Part shown: positions 60,912-64,000 of the stretch, one piece after another | How positions within the stretch are numbered: position 1 is the stretch's first letter | Layout: every line of letters begins with the position of its first letter | From: Peptoniphilaceae bacterium | Lineage (GTDB): Bacteria; Bacillota; Clostridia; Tissierellales; Peptoniphilaceae | Reading direction: 5' to 3' | DNA: 64,000 nucleotides | Assembly: GCA_910589545.1 (NCBI GenBank) | Contig: CAJUSY010000001.1 | Coordinates: 62,001 to 126,000 of the forward strand | Translations under genes and position numbers: made by a program | The notes under the pieces: model-generated | Told to the model about the DNA's origin: nothing | The model's database searches: none | Seen by the model: the letters and a program-made list of their open reading frames with translations, nothing else

Positions 60912-60967
60912 TCACAAAATAAAACCTAATAAAACTCTGATTTTAGGCGATATTTCTGGAATAATAC

Positions 60968-60985
60968 TTTTCAGAAGTAGAATAA
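60968..60985 (+). repeat. attR core
   Basis: TTTTCAGAAGTAGAATAA, identical to attL at 18822-18839. Here it is not in a gene. Confidence 0.9.
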
Positions 60986-61062
60986 TTCAATACAATTAGT
61001 TAATTGGCAATAAGACCATAAATGACATGATATTATTGTCAATCAAAAATGTTTTAAAAACA

Positions 61063-61084
61063 AAACCCCAAGAAATTGGGGTTT
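61063..61084 (-). terminator. Terminator of engB, originally also of rubredoxin
   Basis: AAACCCCAA / TTGGGGTTT with a 4-base loop, 12 bases after the engB stop. T-rich on both sides, so it may work both ways; in an uninfected chromosome it would also end rubredoxin. Confidence 0.8.
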
Positions 61085-61095
61085 AATTACTTTTA

Positions 61096-61698
61096 TTATT
61101 CAATTCCACTTCCATATTTTAAAATCATTTCAAGCTGTTCCATTACAGCTTCTTTATTTTTCTTAGAAGTTGAACTGTATTCATAGATAAGATTATCATC
61201 ATCTATGCATAGTTCTTTTTTTATTATGTTTAAGTTCTTTTTAATCATAGTTTTACCAATTTTATCTAGCTTTGTTGCAATAACAAATCCACAAAATCCA
61301 CTTTGAATTATCCAATTGTACATTTCCTTATCCTGCACCGTTGGCTTATGTCTAATATCGACAATCAAAAACACTTCATACAAATTTCTTCTATTATTTA
61401 AATAAGTTTCTATAACTTGAGCCCACTTTTTCTTTTCAGATTTTGATGTTTGAGCATACCCATATCCTGGCAAATCCACTAATCTAAACTCATTATTTGC
61501 ATTGTAAAAGTTTACTGTGCGGGTTTTACCTGGTTTAGATGAAGTTCTAGCTAAGTTTTTCCTGTCTAGAATGGAATTGATGAAAGATGACTTTCCTACG
61601 TTACTTCTTCCACAAAAAGCAATTTCTGGCAAAGATTCATCTGGATATTGTTCTTTTAAAAACGCAATCTTTTCTAAATCAGAATTAATTATTTTCAT
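61096..61698 (-). CDS. engB: Ribosome biogenesis GTPase EngB/YsxC
   Basis: About 200 residues. G1 CGRSNVGKSSFIN, G3 DLPGYGYA, G4 TKLDKI. Essential for 50S assembly in related bacteria. Start ATG 61698 follows GGAGGTGAAC; the upstream in-frame ATG is part of that ribosome site. Confidence 0.93.
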   Translation of the reverse strand: MKIINSDLEKIAFLKEQYPDESLPEIAFCGRSNVGKSSFINSILDRKNLARTSSKPGKTRTVNFYNANNEFRLVDLPGYGYAQTSKSEKKKWAQVIETYLNNRRNLYEVFLIVDIRHKPTVQDKEMYNWIIQSGFCGFVIATKLDKIGKTMIKKNLNIIKKELCIDDDNLIYEYSSTSKKNKEAVMEQLEMILKYGSGIE

Positions 61699-61807
61699 GT
61701 TCACCTCCATATAATGTATAAGAAATATATAATTGATTATATCAAAATTTTACAAATTTTCATAAATCCTTATATAACGGTATTCATTAATTAATTAATT
61801 AATTATT

Positions 61808-63736
61808 TTATAATGCCTTGAGATTTAAAGTAAATATTGCTCCTTTTGGCTTATTATCTTCAACTTTTATTGACCCACCATGTGCTTCTACTATAATCTT
61901 ACATAGATATAAACCTAAACCTACACTTCTTTTACTGTCAGATATTTTATCATTGGATGTATAAAATTTTTGAAAAATTTTCTCCTTATCATTATCTTTT
62001 ATACCATTTCCATCATCACAAATTTGTATTATTGTGTTTTCGTCCTTTTTAAAAGCTCTGATCAGAATATTTGATCCTTCGTCTGTATATTTTATAGCAT
62101 TATCTACTAAGTTTATGATTACCTGAATAATTAGCCTAACGTCCATGTCAGCCATCAAATATTCATCTTCAATATCAACATTTATATTGTGTTTTCTTTT
62201 ATCTCTATTTATATGTTTTAAAGCTTCATCAATTACTTCTTCAACAATTTGTGGTTCAATTTTTAGCTTCATCCTTCCTTCTTCTACTCTAGTAATAGAT
62301 AGTAAATTTTCTATCAGATTTAATAGCCATTGAGAATCATCATAAATATCTTGAAATAATTCTAATTTCATTGATTCAGTCAAGTTTTTATAATTATTTA
62401 GCAATATATCAGAATTCCCACAAATAGTGGTTAAAGGCGTTCTCAAATCATGAGATATAGATCGTAATAGATTGGTCTTAAATTGCTCATCTTTTATTTT
62501 CAAGTTTGCTTTATTCTTATCCTCAATCACTTTTTCCTTCTCAAGTGCTAATGACATATCTCCTAGAATAGCTAATAAGATTTTATTTTCAACCGAATCC
62601 AACCTATCCTTATATAAATATACACCAATTATTCCATAAACATTTGTATTATTTCTTATAGTATAATAAAGATATTTAGCCTCTGGTAAATATCTGGTAG
62701 TAGCCCCAGCATTACTATTGTGTAAATAAGCCCATTCTACTATTTCCTTTTCTTCTTCTGGGTCCGAAATTTCTATTTCCTTTACAGAATTAAAGCAAAA
62801 TTTTAATGGCTTTTGGATTTCATTATCTAAGATATCATAATATTTAATATTTCTTTTTAAAAGATTCGATAACTGATTACATCCTGTTTCAATTATTTCA
62901 GATTTCGTTATTCTAGATTGTAACATCTGATTTGTCTCTAATAATAACTTAGTGATGTATATCATATTAGATGAATTTTCTGCACTTTTTTTTATACGAC
63001 TAGCTAATTTACTCGTCAAAAATGAGACTATCAATAAAACTAAAAATGTTATTATATAATTTTTATTATAAAAAGAAAAACTCAAAGTTGGCTCAGTAAA
63101 ACAAAAATTAAATGCTAAAACACAAATTATCGATGCCGTCATACTTAAAATTTCATTATACGTTATAAGCGCTATAAAAAACACTCCTAATATATATATC
63201 ATTATAATATTTGATTCTCCAAATTTAGAAAAATAAAATACATAACCAGCTAATGTGCACAAAATCAATATAAATAAACTAATAAATACATCTCGAATGA
63301 TATTTTTATTATTTTCAAATCGTTTAATTGAAAAATCCTCGTAAAAAGGAACTATATGAATGTCTATATCATCAATTTTTTCGATCACTTCATCGCAGAT
63401 GCTTTTATTTAGTCCAAAAAAATTCCTTTGGTTGTTGTTTCTCCCCAGAACAATTTTTTTTACTCTGTATAACTTTGCAAAATTAACTATTTGGGCCGCA
63501 ATATCATCATCATAAATTATTTCAATCATGGCTCCGATACTTTCAGCTAAATCTAAGTTTTGTTGTAAAAATCCTTTTTCTTGTTTTTTTTGGTAATCAT
63601 TTCTATCGCAAACATATAATGAAATAAGCTTTGCGTTTTCTTTACTAGCTATTTCGTTGGCTTTCTTTATTACCAAGCTATTTGACTTTGCATCAGATAT
63701 ACAAACTAATATTGAATCTTTGGCATTTTTAATCAT
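61808..63736 (-). CDS. KdpD-type sensor kinase without the N-terminal KdpD domain
   Basis: 642 residues. Starts with the universal-stress-like domain (LVCISDAKSNSLVIKKAN), has four membrane helices (about 155-245), a GAF-like region, and the kinase core with SISHDLRTPLTTICG, NLVDNAIKYT and GLGLYLCKIIVEAHGG. Full KdpD proteins are about 900 residues and begin with a 200-residue cytoplasmic domain that is missing. It follows the kdpE-like gene immediately. Confidence 0.88.
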   Translation of the reverse strand: MIKNAKDSILVCISDAKSNSLVIKKANEIASKENAKLISLYVCDRNDYQKKQEKGFLQQNLDLAESIGAMIEIIYDDDIAAQIVNFAKLYRVKKIVLGRNNNQRNFFGLNKSICDEVIEKIDDIDIHIVPFYEDFSIKRFENNKNIIRDVFISLFILILCTLAGYVFYFSKFGESNIIMIYILGVFFIALITYNEILSMTASIICVLAFNFCFTEPTLSFSFYNKNYIITFLVLLIVSFLTSKLASRIKKSAENSSNMIYITKLLLETNQMLQSRITKSEIIETGCNQLSNLLKRNIKYYDILDNEIQKPLKFCFNSVKEIEISDPEEEKEIVEWAYLHNSNAGATTRYLPEAKYLYYTIRNNTNVYGIIGVYLYKDRLDSVENKILLAILGDMSLALEKEKVIEDKNKANLKIKDEQFKTNLLRSISHDLRTPLTTICGNSDILLNNYKNLTESMKLELFQDIYDDSQWLLNLIENLLSITRVEEGRMKLKIEPQIVEEVIDEALKHINRDKRKHNINVDIEDEYLMADMDVRLIIQVIINLVDNAIKYTDEGSNILIRAFKKDENTIIQICDDGNGIKDNDKEKIFQKFYTSNDKISDSKRSVGLGLYLCKIIVEAHGGSIKVEDNKPKGAIFTLNLKAL

Positions 63737-63737
63737 A

Positions 63738-64000
63738 TTATTTCTCCGAATCTGACTTATTAACTCTTATCATTTTATATCCCACGCCTATATGAGTTTG
63801 AATATACTTCTCACAAGATACTTTTTCTATTTTTTTCCTAAGAGAAGTCATATAAACTCTTAATGAAGATAAATCAGAATCTAAATAATTCACCCAAATA
63901 GTTTTTAAAATATATTGATGAGTAAGAACTTTACCTATATTCTTGGATAGTAAACATAATAAACTGTATTCAATTGGCATTAAATGGATTTCTTCTCCTT
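63738..64000 (-). CDS. KdpE-like response regulator, C-terminal part (5' end outside window)
   Basis: The DNA-binding winged helix is seen from GEEIHLMPIEYSLLCLLSKN, with LTHQYILKTIW and RVYMTSLRKKIE to the end. The frame is open to the edge of the window, so the internal ATG at 63980 is not the true start. Two bases separate it from the kinase gene. Confidence 0.88.
   Translation of the reverse strand, partial: GEEIHLMPIEYSLLCLLSKNIGKVLTHQYILKTIWVNYLDSDLSSLRVYMTSLRKKIEKVSCEKYIQTHIGVGYKMIRVNKSDSEK

Larger units (their letters stand above)
18822..60985. mobile_element. Integrated siphophage-type prophage, about 42.2 kb
   Basis: The element is bounded by an 18-bp direct repeat, at the rubredoxin 3' end on the left and next to the integrase on the right. 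It has a full set of phage modules: integrase and CI repressor, an early replication operon, cos-type packaging with an HNH nuclease, HK97-type head genes, a long non-contractile tail (tape measure, Dit, fibre) and holin-endolysin. No tail-sheath gene is seen. The head, tail, lysis and integration genes look intact apart from one truncated small early gene, so it may be inducible. Confidence 0.95.

Noticed and set aside
1..64000. tRNA, tmRNA or rRNA genes
   Set aside because: None recognised by eye on either strand; the prophage uses a protein gene as its target.

Overview
The window is AT-rich DNA from a low-G+C Gram-positive anaerobe. I infer the Peptoniphilaceae/Tissierellia group (Finegoldia-like) from the base composition, strong Shine-Dalgarno sites, a rubredoxin gene and the style of the housekeeping genes; no rRNA or species marker is present. 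Two stretches of chromosome flank a complete-looking, integrated 42-kb tailed-phage genome.

Left chromosome (1-18.8 kb), nearly all on the minus strand. From high to low coordinates: an RsbW-like ATPase, the ribosome GTPase typA, a TrpR-fold regulator (YerC/YecD), a beta-CASP metallo-hydrolase, then a tight glycogen operon glgB-glgC-glgD-glgA-phosphorylase-like-pullulanase-cysteine-peptidase-like-phosphoglucomutase ending at a strong terminator. After it come xpt, an FHA-domain protein and a cut-off FtsW/RodA gene. The phosphorylase homologue has a tyrosine where the PLP-binding lysine should be. On the plus strand, rubredoxin closes the region; its last six codons are the phage attachment core.

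Prophage (18,822-60,985), bounded by an 18-bp direct repeat. At the left end are a small basic protein, a possible small transcript and an AP2-domain DNA-binding protein with its own promoter. The late operon, minus strand from 43.0 down to 20.2 kb, runs HNH nuclease, small and large terminase, portal, ClpP-like protease, HK97-type capsid, connector and closure genes, major tail protein, tail chaperone with a -1 frameshift, tape measure, Dit, a 1751-residue tail fibre, small genes, endolysin and holin. The tape-measure gene is split by a group I intron that carries a zinc-ribbon plus EDxHD-like homing endonuclease. Between late and early modules, reading the other way, lies a very A-rich cassette (43.2-45.1 kb) with two perfect, near-identical promoters, a 45-residue membrane peptide, a structured leader and four small unknown proteins. 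It is followed by 1.4 kb of non-coding DNA. The early operon (minus strand, 58.2 down to 46.5 kb) holds Cro-like regulators, a Rha/Ant antirepressor, Gp157, a RecA-like ATPase, an SSB-like protein, a replisome organiser with internal iterons, a DnaC-like loader, RusA, MazG-like and a late-gene activator. The lysogeny genes (CI repressor, membrane protein, tyrosine integrase) read rightward to attR.

Right chromosome (61-64 kb): the GTPase engB/ysxC, a KdpD-type kinase lacking the usual N-terminal KdpD domain, and the 3' end of a kdpE-like regulator.

The items most worth checking are the phosphorylase pseudoenzyme and the peptidase-like gene next to it, the tape-measure intron, the plus-strand accessory cassette, the rubredoxin attachment site, and a nonsense-truncated paralogue in the early operon. 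Everything rests on reading the sequence; no database search was possible.
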